The position numbers and the translations under genes were made by a program. Below, one piece after another: positions 43,827 to 53,663 of a stretch of DNA of 64,000 nucleotides (position 1 is the stretch's first letter; each line of letters opens with the position of its first letter). Under the pieces are notes generated by a model. It was given only the letters and a program-made list of their open reading frames with translations, made no database searches and was not told the DNA's origin. This DNA is from IDS-8 sp035304345. GTDB taxonomy: Bacteria > Pseudomonadota > Gammaproteobacteria > Steroidobacterales > Woeseiaceae. The DNA lies in assembly GCA_035304345.1 (NCBI GenBank), contig DATGQE010000066.1:62001-126000 (forward strand), in the 5' to 3' direction.

Positions 43827-43832
43827 ATTCTA
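43827..43832 (-). promoter_or_regulatory. -10 hexamer TAGAAT immediately before ffh
   Basis: Minus-strand TAGAAT ends eight bases before the ffh ATG, so a transcript starting seven bases downstream would begin at the start codon. No -35 is recognisable in the GC-repeat upstream. Confidence 0.45.
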
Positions 43833-43927
43833 CCGGACCTGCACATGCAGGCGCGCGCGTCGCGCCGGCAGACCGTAGTGGCTCCAGCCTCGACCGCCGG
43901 CGGGGCCGCGGCCGGGGGAGGTGCGGA

Positions 43928-44695
43928 TCAGACGGTAATGACGGTCCCGCGGGAGAGCATGCGGATGCGGCGGTTGCCGCTCGCGGCCAGCACCTGGCGC
44001 AGGATGCGCTCCTCCTCACCGGGCTTCATGCCGGTGAGCCAGATGTCGGGATCCTGGTCGAGGCGCTCCAGGTCGCGACACAGCGTCGCGGGACAGTAGT
44101 GCCCGGCCGCGGTGGCGAGCTCCTCGAGCTCGTTCGGGAAGGACACCTCGATGAGCAGGACGCGCAGGTCGTCGCAGGCGTTCAGCACCGGCCACAGGGT
44201 CTTGTTGGTGCGCGTATCGCCGCTGACGGCGAACACCCCGCCCGAGTTCTGCACCGTGTAGCCGATCGCCGGCACGCTGTGCTCGACGTCCACCGCCCGG
44301 AAGTCGCGGCAGCCGATGCGGATCGTCTCGCCGGGGTTGCACACGACGTAACGCAACATCGGGTTCTCTTCGCTGGGCAGCTTCGAAAAGTCCGGCCAGA
44401 TCACCCAGTTGAACAGATGCGTCTTGATGGCATCCAGTGTTTCCTGGCGCCCGTACACCGTGACCGGGACGTCGACCGTGTCCGTGAAGATGCTGTCGAT
44501 CAGCATCGGCAACCCGGCGATGTGGTCGAGGTGGGCATGGGTGAGGAACACGTGGCGAATGTTGTGCAGCTCCTCGAGGGGCAGGTCGCCGACTCCCGTG
44601 CCCGCGTCGAGGAGCACGTCGTCATCGATCATCATTGCCGAGGTACGGGACCCCGCGCCGATGCCACCGCTGCAACCCAGAATCCTGATGCGCAT
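43928..44695 (-). CDS. MBL-fold hydrolase, class II cyclic-nucleotide phosphodiesterase-like
   Basis: 255 residues from ATG 44695. The N-terminus MRIRILGCSGGIGAGSRTSA begins a metallo-beta-lactamase fold. The metal motif HAHLDHIAGLP, a histidine in DVEHSVPAIGY and Asp in AVSGDTRTN complete the binuclear site. The wording THAHLDHIAGL is typical of class II 3',5'-cyclic-nucleotide phosphodiesterases rather than RNase Z or glyoxalase II. A cAMP- or cGMP-degrading role is possible, and two CRP-like sites occur elsewhere in this window, but the substrate is not determined. Confidence 0.8.
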   Translation of the reverse strand: MRIRILGCSGGIGAGSRTSAMMIDDDVLLDAGTGVGDLPLEELHNIRHVFLTHAHLDHIAGLPMLIDSIFTDTVDVPVTVYGRQETLDAIKTHLFNWVIWPDFSKLPSEENPMLRYVVCNPGETIRIGCRDFRAVDVEHSVPAIGYTVQNSGGVFAVSGDTRTNKTLWPVLNACDDLRVLLIEVSFPNELEELATAAGHYCPATLCRDLERLDQDPDIWLTGMKPGEEERILRQVLAASGNRRIRMLSRGTVITV

Positions 44696-44970
44696 ACCGA
44701 CCCCGAAATCGAGAAGTGTCCCGGCGAAGGACACCTGGCGCCCGCTTCCGGCATGCGACCTTGGGGAGCGCTCGTCACGCCGGATCACACACCATCGAGC
44801 ATGCTTCCCTCTCCCCTGCTCCGTGTTCGCAAACCGCGCACACCGAAACGCTCCGCCGCGAGTCGGCGGGAACGCATCCGGGCCGCGCTACGGGGCAGGG
44901 TTCTAAAGATCAACACCTTATGGGATGATTCGCCGGAAACAAAAATTAGGCGACGGCCAGTCGGGATTCT

Positions 44971-45777
44971 GTGTTTCAAATCACAATTCTTTTCTTGTAC
45001 ATAATGGCCGGTGCGTCGCTGGCACTGAGTCGCCTGCCTCGTTTCGCTGCCTACGCCAACGCATTGCTCCTCCTCGCCCTGATCGGCGGCATCGTGGCGC
45101 TCGTCTCGCACACCGCCGTGCTGCAGGCGATGATCCTGGTGCCGGACGGCCTGACGCTGGCGCTCGGCAACACCGCTTCGTTCATCGGGCTGCTCCTGGC
45201 GCTCACCGGCCTGTTCATCGCGATCGAGCCCGCACTCCGGGGCATGGGCGCGGGATTGCTCGTGCTCGCGGGCATCGCCGCGTTGCCGACCGGCTGGCCC
45301 GAGGTGTCGCCGGGCGGCACGCTCATGACCTGGCAGATGCAGGCACACGTGCTCATCTCGCTGGTCGCGTACGGCCTGCTCACCGTCGGCGCGATCGTCG
45401 CGGTGTTCGCGCTCGTGCAGGACCGGCGCCTGCGGGCGCGCAAGGTGTCGGCGGCGAACCAGCTCTTCGCCCCGCTCGAGATGACCGAGAAGCTGCTCTA
45501 CGGCCTGGCGGCCGCCGGCTTCCTCACGTTGCTGCTCGGGGTGTTCTCCGGGTTCCTGTTCGTCGACGACCTGTTCGCGCAGCACCTCGTGCACAAGACC
45601 ACGCTGTCGCTGCTCGCGCTGGTCCTGTTCGGGGTCCTGCTCGCGGGCCGCCAGCTGGCCGGCTGGCGCGGCCGGCGGGCCGTGTGGCTGTACCTCTGGG
45701 GGTTCGTCATCCTCGGCCTCGCCTACTTCGGCAGCCGCTTCATCCTGGAGCAGGTACTGGGACGTACCTGGGGCTGA
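44971..45777 (+). CDS. ypjD: Inner-membrane protein YpjD (CcsA-like)
   Basis: 268 residues from GTG 44971, eight TM segments. It belongs to the cytochrome-c-assembly (CcsA/CcmC) superfamily: LPTGWPEVSPGGTLMTWQMQAHVLISLVAYGLLTVGAI and HLVHKTTLSLLALVLFG carry histidines conserved in the family. E. coli ypjD likewise lies between ffh and the corB-type gene. It is the divergent neighbour of the MBL-fold gene. The 275-base gap upstream has an AT-rich patch at 44905-44960 that probably holds promoters, but I cannot assign boxes. Confidence 0.9.
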   Translation: MFQITILFLYIMAGASLALSRLPRFAAYANALLLLALIGGIVALVSHTAVLQAMILVPDGLTLALGNTASFIGLLLALTGLFIAIEPALRGMGAGLLVLAGIAALPTGWPEVSPGGTLMTWQMQAHVLISLVAYGLLTVGAIVAVFALVQDRRLRARKVSAANQLFAPLEMTEKLLYGLAAAGFLTLLLGVFSGFLFVDDLFAQHLVHKTTLSLLALVLFGVLLAGRQLAGWRGRRAVWLYLWGFVILGLAYFGSRFILEQVLGRTWG

Positions 45778-45870
45778 CGCCGCCCCGGCGAAGCGCCGCC
45801 GGGTTCCTTGACAGCGCAGCCTCCCCTTGCTGAACTTGTGAGGTAAAGATCCACGCGAGGTGCTCATTCT

Positions 45871-47154
45871 TTGGGCGACGACGTGCCGCTAGCGGCCCTC
45901 TTCGCGCTGCTGGTCCTCCTGCTTTTGCTTTCCGCCTTCTTCTCCGGTTCGGAAACCGCGCTCATGAGCCTGAGCCGCTACCGCCTGCGGCACCAGGCGC
46001 GTGCCGGGCGCGGGGGCGCACGCCGCGCCGAGTGGCTGCTGGAAAGGCCCGACCAGCTGGTCGGGCTGGCACGATTCGGCTCCCACCTCGTCAACTTCTC
46101 CGCCGCGGCGGTCGTCGCGGTGATCGCGCTGGAGCTGGGGGGCCCGCCGGCCGTCGCCGCCGGCACGTTCCTGCTCTCGCTCGTCGTGCTGGTCGTCTGT
46201 GACAACGCGGCCAGGACGCTCGGCGCCGTGCGGCCGGAGCGCCTCGGCCTGCTCGCGTCCCATGCCTGGTGGCTGGCGCTGCGCTTACTGTACCCGGTCG
46301 TGTGGCTGGTCAACGCCTGCTCGAACGCGCTGTTGCGCCTGTTCGGAATCGATCCCCAGGAGCTGGAGACGCATTCGTCGAGTCACGAGGCGCTGCGTGC
46401 CGTCGTGTTCGAAGCGGGCGCCCGGATCTCGCACAAGCACCGTCGCATGCTGCTCGGCATCCTGGATCTCGAGAGCGTGACCGTGGACGACGTGATGGTG
46501 CCCCACAACGAGATCGTGGGCATCGACCTGGAGGACGACCTCGAAGAGATCATCGAGGTGATCCGCTCGAGCGGGCACACGAGGCTGCCGGTGTTCCGCG
46601 ACACGATCGACAACGTGATCGGCATCCTGCACCTCAGGCACCTCGCGAACCGCGTGCTGGACACGAGCTTCGGCAAGGAAGACATCGAGCGGCTGCTGGA
46701 AGAGCCTTACTTCGTGCCGGAGGGCACGCCGCTGAGCACGCAGCTCGTGCAGTTCCAGAGGAGCCGCCAGCGGCTCGCGCTGGTGGTCGACGAGTACGGC
46801 GACATCCAGGGCCTGCTCACGCTCGAGGACCTGCTGGAGGAGATCGTGGGCGAGTTCTCGACCGCGCCGGCACCCGACGACCAGGAGATCGTGCGCGAGA
46901 GCGACGAGACGTTCCTGGTCAAGGGCACCGCGAACATCCGGGAGATGAACCGGCTGATGAACTGGAGCCTGCCGACCGACGGCCCGAAAACGCTGAACGG
47001 GCTGATCCTCGAGTACCTCGAGACCATTCCGGAATCGGGAACGGGCCTCAAGATCGACGGCTATCCCATCGAGATACTCGAGACCAACGGCAATCGCGTG
47101 CGCACCGCGCGCATCTATTCGCGCCGCCGCGAGAGCCCCGCGACGGTCGAGTAG
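45871..47154 (+). CDS. corB: CorB/CNNM-type transporter with CBS domains
   Basis: 427 residues. The N-terminal DUF21 membrane domain (LLLLSAFFSGSETALMSLSRYRLRH, four TM) is followed by a CBS pair (DDVMVPHNEIVGIDLEDDLEEIIEVI, SGHTRLPVFRDTIDNVIGILHLRHL, LALVVDEYGDIQGLLTLEDLLEEIVGEF) and a CorC_HlyC domain (FLVKGTANIREMNRLMNWSLP). Proposed magnesium/cobalt export or Mg2+ homeostasis. The start is TTG 45871, with GTG 45883 as alternative; GAGG lies 10-12 bases upstream. Confidence 0.92.
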   Translation: MGDDVPLAALFALLVLLLLLSAFFSGSETALMSLSRYRLRHQARAGRGGARRAEWLLERPDQLVGLARFGSHLVNFSAAAVVAVIALELGGPPAVAAGTFLLSLVVLVVCDNAARTLGAVRPERLGLLASHAWWLALRLLYPVVWLVNACSNALLRLFGIDPQELETHSSSHEALRAVVFEAGARISHKHRRMLLGILDLESVTVDDVMVPHNEIVGIDLEDDLEEIIEVIRSSGHTRLPVFRDTIDNVIGILHLRHLANRVLDTSFGKEDIERLLEEPYFVPEGTPLSTQLVQFQRSRQRLALVVDEYGDIQGLLTLEDLLEEIVGEFSTAPAPDDQEIVRESDETFLVKGTANIREMNRLMNWSLPTDGPKTLNGLILEYLETIPESGTGLKIDGYPIEILETNGNRVRTARIYSRRRESPATVE

Positions 47155-47162
47155 CGGCGGCG

Positions 47163-48506
<1,344 letters not shown>

Positions 48507-48649
48507 TCCCCGCAGCCCGACACGTGTTCGCGGCGCATTGTGCGACAGTTTCGCGGGCGGATCACGACCGACCCTTGCGGCGGCCTCGGGGAGGCTTTTC
48601 CGGCCGCAAAACTGCCAACCCTATCTCACTAGCCCTGCTTGGGATTTTC

Positions 48650-48655
48650 TATACT
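48650..48655 (+). promoter_or_regulatory. -10-like hexamer TATACT before the kinase gene
   Basis: TATACT lies in the AT-rich part of the 180-base gap between divergent radA and the kinase gene, giving a start near 48662. The -35 is unclear. Confidence 0.4.
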
Positions 48656-48685
48656 GCGCGGCGGTCGCGGAGAGCCCGACAGGGG

Positions 48686-50890
48686 ATGCTCCGGCGGCCA
48701 TCGGGACCGTCCGTGCGCGCCTGCTGCTCTGCCTTCGGCGGCAGGGCCGCTGCGGCGGCCTCGTTTTGGGTTCGTGAGCTGAGCTTGGACAAAGAACGCA
48801 CAATACGCCGGGATCGCCTGGTCGCCGCGAGCCTCGTCGGAATCCTCCTCGTGCTCCTCTACGGGCCGGGGGCCGCCTGGTTCGTGCAGGCGGACCGCGT
48901 GCTCTACGACCAGCTTGCGACGCGCGTGGCCAACGCGCCGCTCGAGAACGGGATGATCGTCACCATCGACCCGGACCGGGTCGCGCCGGGCAAGCTCGAC
49001 GCGGTATACGGGGCGATCATCCAGAAGCTGAAGCTCGCCGGGGTGGCGCGCATCGTCCTGCCCGGCCCGCCGCCGATCGAGCCCGGGGCCGAGCTCCCGG
49101 GGTGGGCGGCGACGCTCGCGACGGGCAGCCCGGTGTTCGTGCCCCGCGGCCATCGCCTCGACCGGGTCGCGAGCTGGAGCGGTTTTCTCAACGTCGAGCC
49201 CGACGACGACGGCGTGCTGCGCCGGGCCTCGCTGTGGCAGTTCGAGGGCGGCGTGATGTTCCCGTCCCTGCCGCTCGCGATCGCGTTGCAGAACCCGCGC
49301 TACGCCGGCACGAAGGAACCCATTCCCGGCACCGATGCGGCCGTCTGCCTCACCAACTACGCCGAGCTGCCGCGCATCTCCGCGATCGCCCTGCTCGAGC
49401 CCGATTTCGACACGGCTTCGCTGGCGGGCCGCACCGTGTTCGTCGACACCGACGCACCGCTGGTCGCGGCCGTCGCCACGCTGCCTTCCGGCCAGTACGT
49501 CACGCGCTCGGAGCTCACCGCGGCGCTCCTGGCCGGCATCGAGCAGCAGCAGGCGGTCACCGCCCCGCTGCCGGTGATAGTGCTGCAATGGCTCGCCCCC
49601 GTGCTGCTCGGAATCGGTGCCGTGCTGTGGATGCCCGGGCGCCGCCGGCGCGACGTCGTCCTCGCCACGCTCGCCGCCATTCTCGTGCTGGTCGTGCTGG
49701 AAGCCCTGCTGCTCGCGTTCGGCCGGCTGCGCCTCGACCTCGGCCGGCCGGTGCTCATCGTCGCGAGCGTCGGCATCCTGTGCTGGTGGTTCGCGACGAG
49801 CGGCAAGAAGGCGGCGGTGAATGCATTCAAGCGCGGCACGGACTTCCTCGCCGCCGGGCGCCTGGAACCGGCGTTCGCGGAGTTCCGCCGTTGCGAGCCC
49901 ACCGAGACGCTCGCGGCCGTCATGTACAAGCTGTCGCTCGCGTTCGAGGAGCAGGCGAAACCGGAACGCGCCGAAGCCGTCCTGCAGTGGATGAAGCGCA
50001 CGCAGGAACCGCCTCCGCCGCGCGAGAAGCGCAGCCTGTCGCTGTCGGATTCCAACGGCATGCCGCAGCGCCTCGGGCGCTACGTGATCGAGCGGCGCAT
50101 CGGGCGCGGCGCCATGGGCGCCGTCTACCTCGCCCGCGACCCGCGCATCAACCGCCCGGTGGCGCTCAAGGTCATCCCGATCGAGAAGGAATTCGAGGAC
50201 GAGGAGCTCGAGGAAGCGCGGCTGCGATTCTTCCGCGAGGCGGAGTCCGCCGGCCGCCTGACGCACCCGAACATCATCACCGTCTACGACGCCGGCGAGG
50301 ACAAGCACCTCGCTTACATCGCGATGGAGTACCTCACCGGCCAGCAGCTCACGCACTTCACGGACCCGAAGCGCCTGCTCGCCCCGAAGAAGGCACTGGA
50401 GCTCTGTGCGAGGACCGCCGAGGCGCTCGACTACGCACACAACCAGCAGGTGATACACCGCGACATCAAGCCCGCCAACCTGATGTGGGACAACCGCGCC
50501 GACATCCTCAAGATCACGGACTTCGGCGTCGCCCGGCTCACCGACAACAACCGGACGAAGACCGGCATCGTGCTCGGCACACCGATGTACATGTCGCCCG
50601 AGCAGCTCGCCGCGGAACCCCTTACGGGCCACTCGGACTTGTTTTCGCTTGGTGTTACTCTATACGAGCTCCTGGCCGGCGAGGTGCCGTTCAAGGCCAC
50701 GAACATAGCAGTGTTGATGACGAAGATTACCTCGGAGGATCCGGTGCCGGTCTCGAGGCGCCGCCCGGGCATTCCTCCGAGCGTGGATGCGGTGCTGTCC
50801 AAGGCGCTGGCGAAACGACCCGAAGACCGCTTTGCGAACGGCGGTGAGATGGCGATCGCCCTTCGCAACTGCGCACGATATGCGGCGTGA
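48686..50890 (+). CDS. CHASE2-like sensor Ser/Thr protein kinase
   Basis: About 734 residues. After one TM helix comes a periplasmic region that fits CHASE2 (VLYDQLATRV, GMIVTIDPDRV, then ISAIALLEPDFDTASLAGRTVFVDTDA). Three more TM helices follow (VIVLQWLAPVLLGIGAVLWM...), then a tetratricopeptide-like linker and a Hanks kinase: P-loop IGRGAMGAVYLARD, VALKVI lysine, catalytic IHRDIKPANLMWDN, DFGVARL and GTPMYMSPEQ. The activation segment has several threonines. ATG 48686 has GGAGAG 11 bases upstream; TTG 48785, giving a basic N-terminus DKERTIRRDR before the TM, is an equally plausible start. Followed by PP2C and FHA genes. Confidence 0.9.
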   Translation: MLRRPSGPSVRACCSAFGGRAAAAASFWVRELSLDKERTIRRDRLVAASLVGILLVLLYGPGAAWFVQADRVLYDQLATRVANAPLENGMIVTIDPDRVAPGKLDAVYGAIIQKLKLAGVARIVLPGPPPIEPGAELPGWAATLATGSPVFVPRGHRLDRVASWSGFLNVEPDDDGVLRRASLWQFEGGVMFPSLPLAIALQNPRYAGTKEPIPGTDAAVCLTNYAELPRISAIALLEPDFDTASLAGRTVFVDTDAPLVAAVATLPSGQYVTRSELTAALLAGIEQQQAVTAPLPVIVLQWLAPVLLGIGAVLWMPGRRRRDVVLATLAAILVLVVLEALLLAFGRLRLDLGRPVLIVASVGILCWWFATSGKKAAVNAFKRGTDFLAAGRLEPAFAEFRRCEPTETLAAVMYKLSLAFEEQAKPERAEAVLQWMKRTQEPPPPREKRSLSLSDSNGMPQRLGRYVIERRIGRGAMGAVYLARDPRINRPVALKVIPIEKEFEDEELEEARLRFFREAESAGRLTHPNIITVYDAGEDKHLAYIAMEYLTGQQLTHFTDPKRLLAPKKALELCARTAEALDYAHNQQVIHRDIKPANLMWDNRADILKITDFGVARLTDNNRTKTGIVLGTPMYMSPEQLAAEPLTGHSDLFSLGVTLYELLAGEVPFKATNIAVLMTKITSEDPVPVSRRRPGIPPSVDAVLSKALAKRPEDRFANGGEMAIALRNCARYAA

Positions 50891-50912
50891 GCACAGAAGA
50901 AGAAACGTCCCT

Positions 50913-51740
50913 ATGAGCCTGCGCGGAAAGATCAAGTTTGCCGAGATCACCGATACCGGCAAGGTCAGGGAGCACAACGAGGATGCGATCGGCTCCGACC
51001 CGGATACGGGCCTCATGGTGCTGGCGGACGGCATGGGAGGGTACAACGCCGGAGAGGTGGCAAGCGGCATCGCCGTCCAGACCGTCACCGAGCTGGCGGT
51101 CGAGGGGGCGAGCCGCGAGAGCCGCAACGAGATCGATCCCATGACCGGCCTGATGCGCCAGTCGATCGTGCTTCGCGATGCCGTCGCCCGCGCGAACAAG
51201 ATCATCTTCCAGACCGCCCAGAGCCAGACCCACTGCGAGGGGATGGGCACCACCCTGGTCGCTGCCATGTTCTACGACAACCGCGTCTCGATCGCGCACG
51301 TCGGGGACTCGCGCGCCTATCGCCTGAGGGGCGACAAGTTCGAGCAGCTCACGCTCGACCATTCACTGCTCCAGGAGCTCGTGGACCGCGGCTTCTACTC
51401 CGAGGAGGAGGCGCAGCGCTCGACCAACCGCAACTACGTGACCCGGGCGCTTGGGGTGGAGCCGACCGTGGAGGTCGAGGTCCAGGAGTTCGACGCCCGC
51501 AAGGGGGACATCTTCCTGCTGTGCTCGGACGGCCTGCCGGACATGGTCGAGGACGAGGATATTCACTTAACCATCAGCACTTTTAATGCTAGTCTTGAGA
51601 CGGTCGGTCAACAGCTCATCCAGCTGACCAACGACCACGGCGGGCGAGATAACGTATCCGTGATGCTGGCTCAGATCATGGAGCCATTCGCGGCAAAAAG
51701 GGGGCTCGTTGCCAGGCTTTCGAAAATGTTCCGTTCCTGA
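50913..51740 (+). CDS. PP2C-family protein phosphatase
   Basis: 275 residues. Metal-dependent Ser/Thr phosphatase with motifs VREHNEDAIG, LVLADGMGGYNAGEVAS, GMGTTLVAAMF, IAHVGDSRAYRLR, LLCSDGLPDMV and GGRDNVSVML. No TM segment, so it is cytoplasmic and positioned to reverse the upstream kinase. ATG 50913 lies 22 bases after the kinase stop. Confidence 0.95.
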   Translation: MSLRGKIKFAEITDTGKVREHNEDAIGSDPDTGLMVLADGMGGYNAGEVASGIAVQTVTELAVEGASRESRNEIDPMTGLMRQSIVLRDAVARANKIIFQTAQSQTHCEGMGTTLVAAMFYDNRVSIAHVGDSRAYRLRGDKFEQLTLDHSLLQELVDRGFYSEEEAQRSTNRNYVTRALGVEPTVEVEVQEFDARKGDIFLLCSDGLPDMVEDEDIHLTISTFNASLETVGQQLIQLTNDHGGRDNVSVMLAQIMEPFAAKRGLVARLSKMFRS

Positions 51741-51822
51741 ACGGCTGCATGGGTGACAAGCGGCGCGGGGGGAGTTCGACCCGCGTATATCGGACGACTT
51801 ACAGTAAACGGCGCAGAACAAT

Positions 51823-52581
51823 ATGGCACGTTTGATCCTCAGTCTCGACAGCCAGGTATTGGCCGAGTACAACATGACCAAGGAGCGCTACACGATCGGG
51901 CGTCTCCCGGACAACGACGTCCGTATCGACAACCCCGCCGTGAGCGGTCATCACTCGCTGATCATCAACATCCTCAATGACTCTTTCCTCGAGGATCTCA
52001 ACAGCACGAACGGCACCTACGTCAACGGCAAGCTGATCAAGAAGCATGCCTTGCAGCACGGTGACGTGATCACCATCGGGCATCACCAGCTCCGCTTCTC
52101 GGACCAGCGGGACGTCGAGCAGGACGAGTTCGAGAAGACCATGGTGATCCCCTCGGGGCAGCACAGCGCGGAGCAGCTCGCCCGTGCCGAGAAGGCGGCG
52201 GCCGCGGCAGCGAGCCGCGCGAAGGTCGAAGCCCGCAAGCCGCTGGCGGAGCCGAAGCTGCACACGGACACGGCCGTCGGCATCGACCCGAGGACTGCGC
52301 CGAATGCGTTGCCCCTCGCGAAGCTCCAGGTGCTGTCCGGCGCTTTCGCGGGGCGCGAGCTCGAGCTGACGAAGGCATTGACGACGCTGGGGCGCCCCGG
52401 GGTGCAGGTCGCGGCGATCACGCGCCGCGCCGAAGGTTACTTCATCGTGCACGTCGAGAGCGGCAAGGAAGGCGATTACCCGCTGGTCAACGGCCAGCCC
52501 ATCGGCGCGCAGGCGCGCAAGCTCAACGACAACGACGTCGTGCAGCTCGCGGGCGTCAAGATGGGATTCTTCCTGAGCTAA
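51823..52581 (+). CDS. FHA-domain protein with a second degenerate FHA
   Basis: 252 residues. The first FHA domain (about residues 20-90) has the phosphothreonine-binding residues in YTIGRLPDNDVRI, AVSGHHSLI and STNGTYVNG. An alanine/lysine-rich linker follows, starting with EKTMVIPSG; TMVIP-type threonines in this position are often phosphorylated by the partner kinase. A second domain (LQVLSGAFAGRELELTKALTTLGR to VVQLAGVKMGFFL) has the FHA beta fold but lacks a clear SxxH motif. It probably relays the signal of the kinase encoded 0.9 kb upstream. Its stop overlaps the stop of alr on the opposite strand. Confidence 0.92.
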   Translation: MARLILSLDSQVLAEYNMTKERYTIGRLPDNDVRIDNPAVSGHHSLIINILNDSFLEDLNSTNGTYVNGKLIKKHALQHGDVITIGHHQLRFSDQRDVEQDEFEKTMVIPSGQHSAEQLARAEKAAAAAASRAKVEARKPLAEPKLHTDTAVGIDPRTAPNALPLAKLQVLSGAFAGRELELTKALTTLGRPGVQVAAITRRAEGYFIVHVESGKEGDYPLVNGQPIGAQARKLNDNDVVQLAGVKMGFFLS

Positions 52582-53663
52582 GGCACGACCAGGCGCGGCG
52601 CGCGCACGCCGCACATGAGCGTGTAGGGCACGGTGCCGGCGTGCTCTGCCACCTCCTCCACCGGTAACTCGTCCCCCCACAGCACGACCCGGTCGCCGAT
52701 CGCATCCGGCGCATCCGGCCCCAGGTCGACGGCCGCGAAATCCATCGATACCCGCCCGGCGAGCGGCACGCGCCGGCCGTTGATCACGACCGGCGCTCCC
52801 GAGGGCAGGAAGCGCGTGTAGCCGTCCCCGTAACCGGCCGCCACGATCCCGAGAACGGTGTCGCGGCTCGCCTGCCAGGTGCCGCCGTAGCCCACGCGAT
52901 TGCCGGCCCGCACGCGCTTGAGCCCGACGAGCTCGGTCTCGAACTGCATGACCGGCCGCAACCCGAAGTCGCGCGCCTGCGTCCCGGGGAACGGTGCCAC
53001 GCCGTACAGCGCGAGACCGCAGCGGACCCAGGTCCGCGCCGGTTCGCAGCCGCAGGCGGCGGCCACGGTCCACCCGAGCAGGCCGGGCGAGTTCGCGACG
53101 CTGATCTCGCCGTCGAACCCGTCGAGCAGGTCCCGGAACCGGCCGAGCTGCTCGCTCGTCCGCCGGTCGCGGCGATCGTCGGCGTTCGCGAGGTGCGTCA
53201 TGAGCCGCACCTCGCGCACCGCGCGGGCCGCACGCACGCGCGCGAGGACCTGCGGGCACTCGGCCGGCTCGAACCCCAGCCGCCGCATGCCGGTATCGAC
53301 CTCCACCCACACGACCGCCTCGCCCGCCGGCGCGGACTCGACCAGCTCGAGCTGGTCGCGGCAGTGAATGACCGGCTGGACGCCGTGGGCGAGCGCGGCG
53401 GCGAGGTCCTCGCGGCGATACACCCCGCCGAAGAGCACGATCGGCTTGCCGGGCAGCGCCTCGGCGAGCCCGAGGGCGTCGTGCAGCCGCGCCACGCCGT
53501 AGGCGTCCGCGTCGGGCAGCGCGCCGGCCACCGGCAGCATGCCGTGCCCGTACGCGTCGGCCTTGACCACGGCTACCATGCGGGCTCCCGAGGCCGCCTC
53601 ACGAAGCTTTGCGAAATTGTTCCGAAGTGCCTCCAGGCGGACGAGCGCGCGCGGCGCGCTCAC
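52578..53663 (-). CDS. alr: Alanine racemase
   Basis: 361 residues from GTG 53663, overlapping the dnaB stop by four bases. PLP lysine in VAVVKADAYGHGM (about residue 34); catalytic tyrosine in RVGYGGTW; conserved HLANAD, GFDGEISVANSPG, VRCGLALYG and GRVSMDFAAVDL. It makes D-alanine for peptidoglycan. Its last four bases overlap the FHA gene tail to tail. Confidence 0.96.
   Translation of the reverse strand: MSAPRALVRLEALRNNFAKLREAASGARMVAVVKADAYGHGMLPVAGALPDADAYGVARLHDALGLAEALPGKPIVLFGGVYRREDLAAALAHGVQPVIHCRDQLELVESAPAGEAVVWVEVDTGMRRLGFEPAECPQVLARVRAARAVREVRLMTHLANADDRRDRRTSEQLGRFRDLLDGFDGEISVANSPGLLGWTVAAACGCEPARTWVRCGLALYGVAPFPGTQARDFGLRPVMQFETELVGLKRVRAGNRVGYGGTWQASRDTVLGIVAAGYGDGYTRFLPSGAPVVINGRRVPLAGRVSMDFAAVDLGPDAPDAIGDRVVLWGDELPVEEVAEHAGTVPYTLMCGVRAPRLVVP

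Noticed and set aside
51823..52581. Type VI secretion locus suggested by kinase, phosphatase and FHA genes
   Set aside because: No tss, clpV, hcp or vgrG genes occur in the window.
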